Source: Aldrovandia affinis
Taxonomy: Eukaryota; Chordata; Actinopteri; Notacanthiformes; Halosauridae
DNA length: 64,000 nt
Reading direction: 5' to 3'
NCBI GenBank assembly: GCA_029706075.1
Contig: JAINUG010000108.1
Span: forward strand, 1,984,001 to 2,048,000
The notes below the pieces were generated by a model. The model searched no databases. It saw only the letters and a program-made list of their open reading frames with translations, and had not been told where the DNA came from. The translations under genes were made by a program, and so were the position numbers. This document shows, piece by piece, positions 9,910 to 21,242 of the stretch; positions within the stretch are counted from its first letter, which is position 1; each line of letters begins with the position of its first letter.

Positions 9910-12712
9910 TATATAGAAAAATATTTTATTTGCCATCTGTACAAATAAAAGCAAAAGAAACTCTTCAAGTGGAAAAATACTAGTTGCAGTTAATACTTTT
10001 TTAGAACATTGTATATAAATATACCTTTGGCATTCATAAAATCTAGCTGCGAAACAAAAGCGTAAAATGGTAGAAACCTGTGAGGGGAAAATCCTACGTA
10101 CAGGAAAGCCAACCAGCGGCTGAGTCCACAGTGTACTGCAGGAGTCGGCCAAGACAGCCACACGCTTTCCCTTTGTCCACAGTACGCAAAAAAACAAAAA
10201 CAAACAGAAACCTTGTGAGTCTCCCTTCTCCGTGTGTCTCGGTACATTCTTCGTATGCTATTTCCTAAGGGATTACTAATGTTGGATATTCACCTGAGCA
10301 GACGTATGCAGTGTCTGGAGCTATGGCTTCACACAAAGACCTTTAGATCACGTTGCTGATATTAAGCCAGTTCGGAGGGGGGATAGATGCCAGAAAAGGA
10401 TTTGTAGACGTGGTGCGTGTCCGTGTCCATGACGTGAACGCACGTTGGCGGTTTCCCAAACTGTCGTTTTGTGAAGTTGCTGGAAGGGAAAAATCCATCC
10501 TAGGAAAAACATTTTTAAAAACTTGCCGTGTCTTGACAAGGCACAGAGGACATGCAACGCTCGTATTAGCTGATGTCATGATGTAGAGAGCTGGTAAGTG
10601 TCATTGCATAGCATTTTACATCCTAGCATGGTGCGCGAAGACCACTTGTTTACTGGGTTTCCTACACGGAATGTAATCTGTTCCATCGGAGAGACCTCTA
10701 TGATTCAGACTTGCACAGCTGTACATGCGCGCAAGAGAAATGAAGAAATTGCCTGTGAAGACGTAACACAAATATGGGGTTAAGTCGCTAGATGGTTAAA
10801 TTTCGACCACATTCTTAACTACGCAAAAAAAGGTCTTGCACTGAAAGGAGCACATCTCACAGGGATCGTATTAATACATTAATACATTGTTGTCATAACC
10901 AAAGTTCATCATTTTTCTTTCCCTTTACAAATGGACAAAGCGAGGCCAGTTATTCCTATGAAACGGGGGCTGGTGAAGCGGCTGGAGGAACGGCGCCATG
11001 GGACCGTGCCCGTCAGTGGGTTACGCTGGGGCAGCGCGGCTCCCAGAATCCTGGGCCGAGAGGGCTCTGAGGCCTGGCCGACCTCATTCACAGACAAACG
11101 GGTGTCTGCGATGGCTTGAACTCGTTTCTGAAGAGAACATCGGTGGCGCGCCGGGGCTGGCTTCTCTGCAAGCGCAGAACCACAGAGCCCCCCGCTCCTC
11201 TGTGCTCGTGTGACGCTGGGACATTAATCATCTCTCGTGCGTGGCCATTTCATCCGAAAGGCTTGGCGTTCGCTGACACGAATACATTAGTTGTGAAAAT
11301 TGGTACACAAATTGGGGGAAGGATTGTCCTCTGGGACCACTGGAAATACACCACGCAGGGTACCCGAACGGGCGTTTTTACACGTTCCGAAAAAGGCATT
11401 TTAACCAGAGGCTCGTTGACTCAAGGTCACCGGGGTCATTTTTTCCACTTGTTTAGTAGACGGGCCAAAGAACCAAAACGAAACGGCGAGCCAAAGAAAA
11501 GCAGCCAAATAATTACCAGGAGCTGCTCTTCTGCATTCTAAAGAGGAATCGAAACAAGTCATTGAAAGTCTCTCAGGCTTAAAACACTCAACGAATACAA
11601 AATGTTCCTGAATTTGACCTGTGCACGTCTTGCACAAAGCCCCCTGAATCCTCCCACCGTTTATAAATTTGGATGCAAAATAATCCAATTGGTTGACCGT
11701 AATATTGCTTGACATTTTAGGTAACGCGCTCGGTTTGTGTTCATACAGCGTAGGTGTACTTCAGGAAATAGGCATGAATTCCTTCGCAGGTACGCTGGAT
11801 TATTCTGGATTTGACTAGATCGGGTCGACCACACTCTACTCCAGATAACAGGTATGTGCACACACTCGCGCCGTAAAAAAAGACAAGTATAACACAGAAC
11901 CTGAAATGTCGGGAGGTGTGTTGGCAGGGACAGACCAGTAGCCATGGCTTCCTCGCGATCGAGGCCCTGTAGCGAGGGGGCGTGCCCCACCCGGTGAGGT
12001 CGACCTGCGACTGTCACTCAGCGGTGGCACAGAGTTCTGCCTTGCGTCTTTTGGTTCAGAACCTAACGGTAACTGAAACCTTGAGTTGAACGAGTGGTGG
12101 ATTCTGCCATCGACGGGTAGGAAAGTAGGGCAGCGAACACGTAGAAGGAACATTTCAAACACTTGAGGCACTTGGAAAAAGCAGCATTGAGAGCCTTTTT
12201 GTTTGTTTGTTGTTTTTTGTTGCACAGGCCAATGAGACTGCGGGTGGAGGTGCGAAACACTCAGACTGTCTGCCACTGCCAGGGCCCGGGTCTGACAAAC
12301 CGTTTTCCCCAGATCTGCCAAAATGGGCCTAGAGGCTTTCCAAGGTTGAAATAAACGGGTTTGAAACAGAAACCGCACGGGGTAAATGGGACGCGTCGAA
12401 GGTTTGTCAGCGTCGAACACCGATGGGGGAAGAAAAGAACTAAAACAAGGCGGGATAACACTGAAATAAAAACACTCCTTCCATGTAAACTGGATTCACA
12501 GCTTGGTCCTACATTCAGTAGTAAGAGATTCTTCCGGGTAGAGTCGCCCTCTCCGTGCGTACTCTACCTCTTCCGCTTCCCCTTCTTTTTCCTTCCCTTC
12601 TATGTGAACGCGGGCCGTCCCCGGTGCTCCCGCTGTCCCTGTCTGACCCGGCGGCGCGACCCAATCCAGGGAGGGGGTGTGGCGATGCGACGCGACGCTT
12701 GCCCTGACCCCG
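9910..12712 (-). other. CEP85L: Probable long 3' UTR of CEP85L
   Basis: Downstream of the CEP85L stop codon the sequence is of mixed composition and free of recognised SINEs. On the minus strand a canonical AATAAA occurs at about 9926-9931, shortly before family C repeat material resumes. A 2.8-kb 3' UTR is therefore a reasonable inference, but the end is not proven. Confidence 0.4.
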
Positions 12713-12876
12713 TCACTGCGTGATGCAGCTGTCCCCCATGTCCTGGGCGTAGCGGTCGGAGATGGCGGTGCGCAGGTCGTCCACGTCCTTCCTCAGCTGC
12801 CGCACCTCAGTCAGCTTCGCCCGCACGCCGTCCTCGAAGAGCGGCCTCTCGTTCTCCTCGCTCGAGCAGCTCATCG
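12713..12876 (-). CDS. CEP85L: CEP85L terminal coding exon
   Basis: Acceptor ctcccccgtag on the minus strand. Two bases complete a serine codon split with the upstream exon. The product starts MSCSSEENERPLFEDG, continues LTEVRQLRKDVDDLR and ends AISDRYAQDMGDSCITQ before TGA at 12713-12715. This C-terminus is nearly the same as that of vertebrate CEP85L, where DRYAQDMGDNCITQ is the conserved end. CEP85L is a centrosomal coiled-coil protein related to CEP85. Confidence 0.9.
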
Positions 12877-12974
12877 CTACGGGGGAGGGAGGGAGGGAGA
12901 GGGGGTTGTCAGAACTGAGAGCAAAAAAAACTGTCTGTCGAATGGGAGGCAGTGTAGTATAATGTCGGCGGCAG

Positions 12975-13187
12975 TGGCAGTGTAGTGTAATGGTTAGGGA
13001 GCTGGGCTTGTAACTTAGAAGTCACTGGTTCAATCCCCAGGTGGGGCACTGCTGTTGTACCCTTGAGCAAGGTACTTAACCTGAATTGCTTCAGTAAAAT
13101 ATCCAGCTGTATAAATGGATTGTATGTAAAGAAATGTAAACTGGATAAGAGCATCTGCTAAATGGCTGTAAATGTAAATGTAAAATG
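12975..13187 (+). repeat. V-SINE-like element, family A
   Basis: tRNA-like head (gtgtaatggttagggagctg, ggttcaatcccc), conserved middle (cccttgagcaaggtacttaa) and L2-type tail with taagagcatctgctaaatgg. Related copies lie at 26757-26990, 54399-54615 (plus), 47097-47315 (minus) and, split by an insertion, at 28622-29062 (minus). Confidence 0.8.
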
Positions 13188-13574
13188 ACTGGCAGCCATA
13201 TTCAGCGCTCAGTGCCATGTGGAGCTGGTTGTGAAATTTGACTACAACGAGAGCGCAGCAGAGGAAACGTGCCATTAGAGCAGCGCTGCTGCCCCGGCTT
13301 AAACACTTCGTTACAGAGGCGTTCGTTCGGTTCCACAGGCACAAATGACAGAGCTAGCAAGTATCCGACTGCTGTTGCGCGAGAATAATTCCCCACATTA
13401 TTATTCATATTAATAGTATTAACAACAATATCACAATCATAACTTTCAGACACCTATTCAACATGGTCTTTGTTGTAACTTAAATGACGCATGCGTTTGC
13501 TGGGCTCAGATAGGTGCGCATTCCCTGCTTTCTGCTAGCAGTGTGACTGTTCGAAGGGGACATTTCTAGCAGAG

Positions 13575-13791
<217 letters not shown>

Positions 13792-14027
13792 TCTTTTATC
13801 TGAGTGGGGCCGAGAGGAGAGTAAATGTATTCACTGCTGATACGGGGAGCTGACAGTGGCTGGTTGGTCTGCATTGTTAGAAGGAAAGACAAATAGAAGA
13901 AGAGTGAAAGAATGCAACCAAAAGAAGGGAGCTGCCAGGCTGGTTGGTCTGCATTGTTGTGCTGGAAAGACAAATGGAAGGTGCTCTATGGGCAGTGGTA
14001 TGAATGGGCAGTCCGTTGAGGGCTTAC

Positions 14028-14232
14028 ACTTGATGCCCAGCAGCAGCGCCAGGTTGGGCTCCTTGCCCTGCGCCCGCTGAGTCAGGATGCTGCAGAGCGC
14101 CTTCAGGTCCAGCAGACACAGGGACATCTCCTTCAGCAGGGGCCCCACCTCGGCCCCAGGGATCCCAGGGCCCTGCTGCACCACCACCACCCCCTCCTCC
14201 TCCTCCTCCTCCTCCTCCACCTGTCTTTGGTT
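14028..14232 (-). CDS. CEP85L: CEP85L penultimate coding exon
   Basis: Acceptor tatccacag and donor T|gtaagc. The product reads NQRQV, an acidic run of glutamates, VVVVQQGP, then [19 protein letters not shown] and [18 protein letters not shown], which is the diagnostic CEP85/CEP85L C-terminal block. The exon is 205 bases, leaving one base that makes serine with the next exon, as in the human protein (GIRS/GIKS-M-C-S). The glutamate run is encoded by a GAG repeat and could vary in length between alleles. Confidence 0.9.
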
Positions 14233-15361
14233 CTGTGGATAGGGAACGTGACACACATCCTGGTCAGAGAGCTATGCTGGAACCGCTCCACAACAGAAAC
14301 ACGCTCTCATATCGCGCCGCGCGCTCTGGAGACATTTGATTAGACTGTAACGACCGACAATGACCTCGCTAAATGTTAAATGCTACATGTTGATCAGGCC
14401 AACACACAATACATGATTCCTGAGCAGCAGTGGGAATTAAATTCTAAATTCTCTTTGAAATTCCCCTTGCTACTGTCTCTGTGCATTTGCTACCATAACC
14501 ACTTTCCTGAGCGTCTATTACCAGTAACAAGGACCCATTCTTGCAGTACTTTGTGTAAAAAGCATTCTGTATTTACACTGAGCCATTATGTCTGTCTTCA
14601 AATTGACTCAACCATTAGAGCTGCAAGGTGAGCATCATGTTTGGATGAAACTACATGAACTCACTTCTCAGTCCATCTCTCATGGAAACGCGTGCCTTCA
14701 CTTGCCTGGAGGGTAACGCTGCTCCCTGATAGGAGAGGTGGCGGTGGGGTCAGACAGTGAAGTACTGGCCTTGTGGTACACCCACACTCTCCAGAAAGAT
14801 CAGACTGCGAGATGACGTTTCCTCTCGGTAAGCCACGAGGCTCGGCCGCCGTTAGCCGACGCGCGGGGTGGAACCGCGGCCCCTGCTCTCAGGCGTGGGG
14901 GGTGGGGGAAGCACGCGCTGTGCGTAGCTACCCGTCTTAGGCGTTTGTGAGAGACGGCCCACTCTGGCGTGTTAAAACAGCAGATGCCGAGCGCGCTCTG
15001 AAACGCCCATCTCATCCCATCGCTCTCGGCTCCGTCCTGACAACCCCCTCTCCACGCACACCCGCCCGCCTTCCAGAGACGAAGGTGCCAAACCGCGCTC
15101 GAAAGCCTGCAAGGTCGGCCGCCCGAGCCTCCGCTTCCTCTCGTCGCTAATAAGCGGCTGAGCGGGAGAATTCTCCTTGATAATTGCCTCTCGTGTTCCT
15201 GCCAGGGAGACAATCTAGAGCTCCCTCCAGACAAGGGAGGGGGTTTAAGAACGATCAAATGTATTTCTTAACTGGGAGCAGTGGCTAGTGTGTAGAGCTG
15301 AGGAATCGGGGTTATCCACAACTTCATTATCATTTAGAATAAAACCCATTCTTAGCGGTGT

Positions 15362-15386
15362 TGTGTGTGTGTGTGTGTGTGTGTGC
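15362..15386. repeat. (GT)n microsatellite
   Basis: About 12 GT units just downstream of the CEP85L exon at 15413-15520, in the intron on the minus strand. Confidence 0.95.
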
Positions 15387-15412
15387 GACGGGCCCGCGAG
15401 AGGCTCTCTGAC

Positions 15413-15520
15413 CTCCCCAAGTGTTCTGGAGAGCGTCTCCAGCTCCTGCTCTTTCTCCAGAAGGCGCTCGCGCAGGTCCCGGGAGACTCCCTTCTCCTTC
15501 AGCAGCCTCTTCTCTGCGGC
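15413..15520 (-). CDS. CEP85L: CEP85L coiled-coil exon
   Basis: Exactly 36 codons between acceptor gtgctctcag and donor gag|gtcaga, phase 0 at both ends. The translation AAEKRLLKEKGVSRDLRERL followed by LEKEQELETLSRTLGE is a continuous coiled coil. It corresponds to the region of human CEP85L before the ENQRQ motif. The sequence just upstream of its acceptor resembles a repeat unit scattered through the neighbouring intron. Confidence 0.85.
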
Positions 15521-15521
15521 C

Positions 15522-16620
15522 TGAGAGCACAAGAACACTGTCACACCACCGCCCCCCGACGGCCCTGTACGTATTCACTTACCCCCGTGTACATACGCAT
15601 CGCTCCCTATTAATAACACCAGCAAACAACACCACTAATGACAGGGAGGCACAAGAACGCTGTCACACCCCCGCCCCCGATGGCCCTGTGTGTACTCATT
15701 TATCTGTGTGTACATGGCTGACACGCAGTAGCACTGTCACTTTAACAAAGGAATCCCATTCCTTTCGTTAGTTAAAAACCTCTTCAGTGTTTCCTGGAAA
15801 GGTCACCTTGCTTGCAAAGTGTGAGAAATGACTAGTTTGCCAGCATAACTCCTATTGGCTCTGGTCCAAATATAAATTCTGTATAACTACATCATAACCG
15901 AAGCCTCATTTTCTGCATACTTTAAAGTGATACCTGTGCACTTTGACAAAGCAGATAATATTTCCCATCGTAACATTTATTTGAATGCAAAACAAAGAAC
16001 AAGACCAACATAAGCATAACAAACATAACATCTTAGCAGAGAATAATGTGGGCTACTGGTAAAAATGTATTGCATTATTGGTCATTTGAGTCAACACTAA
16101 TATAGTCAGCTTATGGGCATGCAGTTGTATTATTACAAAAAACATTAAGCATTTTTTTGTATCGAATCTCCCCATTCCATCTTCGAAACTGGTGTTGGAA
16201 TGCCATCATTTAAATATAACGTGACAGCCCTATCACACAGGCACTGCAACAGCCCTGCTTACACCCATTTACATATGCATTACTCCATATTAATAATACC
16301 AGCTAATAACAACTGTAGAGAACCACAATGGAAATAAGTTGGCTTTTGGCCAATTGTTTTGTGTTATCCACGGCAATTTGCGGTGCGCGTTAATGTGATG
16401 TCATGTATCAAGGGTATGTGTGTTCGCATTGTGCATATCTATAAAAAAAATTAATTGTCAAATAAAACAAACAAGCAAGCAATACTAATGACAGAAAGAG
16501 CACAAGAATATTGTCATACCCGTACACTACTAGCCCTGTTTAAACCCATTTACATATGCATTACTCTATAATAATACCAGCCAATACGACTAAAGAAAGA
16601 GCACTAGCACACCATCAAAG
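15522..16620. repeat. Four scattered copies of a roughly 120-bp repeat unit
   Basis: Units share gcacaagaacactgtcacac, a ccctgt...acccatttacatatgcattact core and a taataataccagcaaataac end. Copies begin near 15525, 15647, 16222 and 16487, with a fragment at about 17443-17475. The first overlaps the 3' end of the intron just upstream of the CEP85L exon at 15413-15520. The spacing (about 122 bp for the first pair) suggests local tandem duplication followed by decay or insertion. Confidence 0.7.
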
Positions 16621-17154
16621 AGCGGCCGTTCCATTCTCCACCCCAACAGTCCGGTTCATTCCCATTTTACATGTGCCTTCAGGCCCGTTTCCCAAAAATA
16701 TATAAATTTGTTCCAATTCAAACTCATGAAAGTGCCTACGCCACGACGATAACGATAAAAACAAGCTGGAACGACAAGGATAGCCATCGTTTGTATCACT
16801 CTCGTCTCCGGCGATAAAACACGTCTAGCCAATCGCTCCTGTGCGCCGTCTGTGCCCGTGGGAACACTGCGAACGCTGATTGACAGGTGTGCACAATGAT
16901 AAAATCGTCTCCGGTGTGGACGCTGCTGAATGATTTATAGTTTAACATTAAAGTTGAAGTTGTCGTTCCCGGTGGAAACAGGCCTTTAGCTCCCTGCGCC
17001 AAGGAGATCAATAAAAGCAGAAAACTATACTAGCGAGAGAGCGCAGGTTCACGGTCACAGAGCAGCTGTTCCTGTCTCCACCCTAGCACTGTGTTATGAG
17101 CTTGAGCTTTACATGTTGCTGGGTGGTATCTTCAAAAAAGGGAATTACATTTGA

Positions 17155-17241
17155 CATTTACATTTTAAGCATTTAGCAGACCCTCTTATCCAGAGCGACT
17201 TACAAGATGTGCATTAATACATGGTAGGAACAATCATAGTT
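17155..17241 (-). repeat. L2-type LINE 3'-tail fragment
   Basis: Contains agcatttagcagaccctctt and ccagagcgacttacaagatg. This is the reverse complement of the tail at 49845-50012 and of the ends of the 54.8-57.9 kb duplication. Confidence 0.65.
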
Positions 17242-17532
17242 CACGAATTCTCAGGAACAATCAATTATTTTTCCCCATTTCAAACACAACATTATGATTT
17301 AGTTATATGGGGTTTTGAACCGACTTAGTTGAGTTATGAGATATTTATGGTACATAGAAATGGATGCAAAAAAAAAACAAAATGGCAAAAACGGACATAC
17401 AAGGATTTTTAACGACACAGACAAAATGTGCTCCACATGACAGGATATTAATGACACCAGCAAATAATAGTGTGGACTCATGACTCATGAGGGGAATAAT
17501 TCACACAATTTTCTTGAAAATGTGTTTCTTAC

Positions 17533-17583
17533 CGTTAATTCAAGGGTGAGTTTTTCAATTTGTTTCTTCTGATTGTCTATTAA
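17533..17583 (-). CDS. CEP85L: CEP85L 17-codon coiled-coil exon
   Basis: A small exon between acceptor ttcccccccag and donor acg|gtaaga. It encodes LIDNQKKQIEKLTLELT in phase 0 on both sides. It corresponds to the IIDSQQDEIDRMILEIQ portion of human CEP85L. Conserved placement, phases and coiled-coil character support it despite its short length. Confidence 0.85.
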
Positions 17584-18403
17584 CTGGGGGGGAAGGAAGC
17601 AGAACAGTGCGTCACAAAAATGCTGACAGCATAGTGAAACAAGCCCGATGACAGTGTGCTTGTGAAACTAGGGTTGCAGAATTCTTGGAATTTTCAAAAC
17701 AAGAAACTTTCCATGGGAATTTATGGGAACTGAATGGACATTTCTAATCATAGGACACAAATAGTTCCATACAAATGAAAACAGGCTTTTCAAATTTTAT
17801 CAAAATAATTATTTCAAACTTTTTTGAACTTGCAAGGTGTAACATCCAATTAATGGTAAGTGTTAGCTAGCTAGCTAACTAGTCTTTGAACAATGCATAA
17901 ATGCTTGTTTAGCTACAATATTAGCAGCAAGACCAGCTTGTATATATCTATGAATACAAATGTTGACTATATCATCGTCACTCTATTATACCATTTAACA
18001 ATTGACCTAAATTACGATGGCATGTTTCTGTGTGGAACCGTGGTTGATAAACCCGACTGCAGCAGGTCTGATGCTCTGACTAAATGTTTTCCTGACGATC
18101 AGAAAGCATGATCTGTGCATGCACTACACTGCAACACCAACAGGGGGAGCAATTTGCTCATGAATTCATCCATGGATGCACAAAAGATTGTGAACAAAAG
18201 AAGAAATAAAGACATAGTGAATACAAAACAGTATTTAACACTTCAGCTCTGTTAGTAATCGCCTGTAAATATATATATTTTATATGCTTTTCTTGATGGG
18301 CAAAATTCCCAAGATTCCCAAGCCAAAGTTCCTATAGAAATGTAGCAGAAACTTTCTGCCCCTTTGCAACCCTATACGAAAGTGAATAAGATGTGAGCTC
18401 CAC

Positions 18404-18522
18404 CTGGCAACTCTGGGTGTGCTGCTCCTGCATGTGGGCCTGGTCTCTCTCCAGCTGCTTCAGGTCCAGCATGGGCAACCGCACTCCATCCTCAAGGCAC
18501 TTCTCCACCTTCTCCTGCAGGC
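18404..18522 (-). CDS. CEP85L: CEP85L coiled-coil exon with a 1-base frameshift
   Basis: Acceptor tatctcag and donor cag|gtggag. Entering in the frame set by the upstream exon gives [15 protein letters not shown], matching human SLQQKVERCLEDGIR. The conserved continuation [19 protein letters not shown] is in another frame. The exon is 119 bases, one more than phase continuity allows. The extra base falls in the CCC run at 18479-18481 on the plus strand. A sequencing or assembly error is the simplest explanation, because every other part of the gene is intact. Confidence 0.85.
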
Positions 18523-18642
18523 TGAGATACGGAACACAGCGTTAAAACGCACATCGCTTCTCCACCCTCTCTTGAGGGCCGAGGGACAGAACACAGATCA
18601 CTTCTCCACCTTCTTGCCGTGACACGGCGCAGGCTCGGTTAC

Positions 18643-18797
18643 CTCTGCACAGCTGCCACCAGCTCCTTCTCCCTCTTGCTCTGGGTCTCGATGAGGGCCT
18701 CCTTCTCCTTGAGCAGGGCGCGGCTCTCTGCCAGGCTCTGCTCCAGCTGGGTCACCGTCTCCTGAAGGGTCCGCGCCTTCCCCTGCACCTCCTCCAG
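18643..18797 (-). CDS. CEP85L: CEP85L coiled-coil exon
   Basis: Acceptor gtctcccag and donor gag|gtaacc. It encodes LEEVQGKARTLQETVTQLEQ, then SLAESRALLKEKEALIETQS and KREKELVAAVQ, ending with AG of the serine codon shared with the next exon. The KKEKELVTTVQS block of human CEP85L aligns directly. Length is 155 bases, phase 0 at its start. Low-complexity coiled coil with a clear heptad pattern. Confidence 0.9.
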
Positions 18798-19356
18798 CTG
18801 GGAGACAGCGCACCCCACCCAAATATTAACACATCTGAGCAAACGCCCTCACCCAGAACACAAATACAGGCCGGCGTCTAGAACCAATACTACTTCTTAA
18901 CGTATACTGGCCTCCGGTGGTCATATTATGCACTGCACCATACGATTGAATACTGTATGACAAAAGGTAGCCAGGCAGTATTTGTCATCATTTCAATTAT
19001 CAAAACAGTCTAGCAAAGGCAAATTTAATATGATTTGTAACGAGTTGCTCTTTAAAACCGCTTCACAGCTAAGTGTTCCTAATAGACGAGCCGAACCCCC
19101 TTGCCCTTATTAAATACCATAATTAAATAGTGAAACTGATTCAAACAAATGATGATTTAATTGCCTTTAACCAGCATCTCTCCCACCATATTACATGGGA
19201 ATGTGGTAACGAGACTCACGTTGTCACTAATGTATTCATCATGCTTTATAGAGAGGCTGACGGAAGGCCTGGATGCAGGGATTGGGTGAGGGGGGCCCTG
19301 TAGCGGTATGCGTAGGCGAGCCCCGATTGGTGGGGGAGAAAGGGGGGGCGGGGTAC

Positions 19357-19509
19357 CTGCTGGGCCTGGCTCTGGACCTCGTCCAGGGAGGGCAGGTCGG
19401 CCAGGTACTTCTCCAGCGTCTCCACGCGCTGCTGCTTCTCCTGGTTCTGCTCGCTCTCCCGCTGGCACTTCTTCTTCAGGCTGCTGATGTAGCGGTCCCG
19501 CGTCTTCAT
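19357..19509 (-). CDS. CEP85L: CEP85L core coiled-coil exon
   Basis: 51 codons, phase 0 on both sides, acceptor ttcctcag and donor cag|gtaccc. The product [20 protein letters not shown] followed by [20 protein letters not shown] is nearly identical to human CEP85L over this stretch. This is one of the most conserved parts of the family and makes the assignment firm. Confidence 0.93.
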
Positions 19510-19989
19510 CTGAGGAAGAGGAAGAGCGTCAGGGGCCGTGACCCCGACCTCCGCACTGTTCCGCCATCTCCGTGGGCGGAGGCCCGTTGTGTTACCGGGA
19601 AAAGCCTCTAGTCCTACGAGTGTTAAATACGCTCAAACTAATGCATGGAGAGAGCCCAGGGGCCAAACAGAGCTGTTACAGCATTGGAACGGATGGAAAT
19701 GTAGCTATATTTATATATATATATATATAAAAGGTTTAAAGTCAGCAGGAAATTTTGCAACCGACTTCCTGCATAACCACTATACACATTAGTACATACA
19801 CACCGCATCGCATATCTAATGAAGAACACAATGCTAAATAGAAACCCAACCAGTTACATAATTGCAAGTTCATTAAAAATGTACACTTCCGTAGCAATAA
19901 GGATCACACTTTTCATAAAGTGTTGAGGTTTCCCATTCAAGAAGTGCTATGCTAGTGCTATAACAAGTTAATATATAATAATATATAAT

Positions 19990-20143
19990 ACATGCCATTT
20001 AGCAGACGCTGTTATCCAAAGCGACTTACAGTAGTGAATGCATACACTGGGACCACATATACACAGTATACGCGGTCCCAGTGGGAATTGAACCCACAAC
20101 CTAAGCGTTGTTAGCTTGCTCCACCTACTGAGCCACAGAGACT
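19990..20143 (-). repeat. tRNA-derived SINE, family B
   Basis: Full-length minus-strand copy: tail atttagcagacgctgttatc, body with ggaccacatatac, B-box ggaattgaacccacaacc and a head ending ctactgagccacagag. Located in a CEP85L intron. Confidence 0.8.
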
Positions 20144-20311
20144 AATTACACAGGCACAAGACAATGTAAAAAGTGACCACACAGTCAGTACATCTGCATG
20201 CAAACTGCAATCCCAACGGTATTTTGTCAATCCTAAATCTGAGACACAGAGAATAAAGGGCAGAGAGCGGGGTGATCATTTGGGAAGGGGGGCGGGGCTG
20301 TGAGGGCCTAC

Positions 20312-20491
20312 CTTCTCCTCCAGCTTCTTGATGTCCTCCGTGTACTTCTGCGTGTTCTGCTTGAGGAACTCGTTGAGGCGGATGACCTCGAGCTCGGCGG
20401 CGGCCAGCTTGCGGCCCAGTTCCCCGCTCTCGCAGCAGAGGGCGCTGGCGCGGTCCGGCCCCGGGGACACGGGGCTGCTGTAGGGGGACTC
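20312..20491 (-). CDS. CEP85L: CEP85L coiled-coil exon
   Basis: 60 codons between acceptor ctgtggcag and donor aag|gtaggc, phase 0 at both ends. A serine/proline-rich start (ESPYSSPVSPGPD) leads into LAAAELEVIRLNEFLKQNTQ and KYTEDIKKLEEK. The human counterpart contains VLQLNEFLKQR and KKKLEEK. The exon joins directly to the KTRDRYISS exon downstream. Confidence 0.9.
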
Positions 20492-20675
20492 CTGCCACAG
20501 GGTGGGGGGGACAGCTAGTAACTATCGGCGGACAATGACGGAACGTGCTTGAAACAGGTCAGATCATTTCACCAGCAAAGTCAACTTTATTGCTACCTTT
20601 GAATTGTGGCTACAGATCTACCTACAGGGTCCTAGTTTAACTATGTGGTTGCTCCTAGCACCTGGGAACTGTACT

Positions 20676-20780
20676 TCCCGCTAGGGTGGCTTTCAGCTAA
20701 ACTGTTCTTGACTACGGTTAACACTTTGTTGTACGTCGCTCTGGATAAGAGCGTCTGCCAAATGCCTGTAATGTAATGTG
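20676..20780 (+). repeat. SINE/L2 tail fragment
   Basis: Carries cgtcgctctggataagagcg tctgccaaatg, the same 3' tail used by families A and B. The tRNA head is missing. Confidence 0.6.
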
Positions 20781-21124
20781 ATTTAAACTGAAATCAATTA
20801 AATAGAATGGGTAGAATATTCTCCACCCACTAGCAGAGTTTATACATTTGTTTGCATTTCCTTTGTTTGGGGAGATTCTACTGAATGGTTGGTTCAGAGA
20901 AGTCCCCTGGTGCGCATCGTGATTAAAGTTGAAGATCTACCTGATTTTATTTTATTTTTGTAATGTTTGACTTGCTGTGCTGTTGGTACTTTTATACAAA
21001 TGACAAAGCTGTTGTCTGAGTATTCCTGAGGTAAAAATGCCAGACTGTTTTAGACATCTGAGGGTTCAATATTCCCCCGTTGATATCAGTAACTAAAAGC
21101 GAGGGCTGGAAATTGCGGCTGTAC

Positions 21125-21242
21125 CTTGGCTTGGAGCAGGTAGGCGTCTTCGCAGCGACCTCTCTGGCCGTGGATGACCTGCTGCGCTCTCAGCTCGTTC
21201 TCCCTGATTCTGGCGTGAAGCTGCATAATCTGCTGCTTTTGT
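21125..21242 (-). CDS. CEP85L: CEP85L coiled-coil exon
   Basis: 118 bases: one base completing arginine with the upstream exon, then 39 codons. The product [20 protein letters not shown] followed by [19 protein letters not shown] aligns with human [20 protein letters not shown]. Acceptor gtgtttcag and donor aag|gtacag. Confidence 0.92.
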
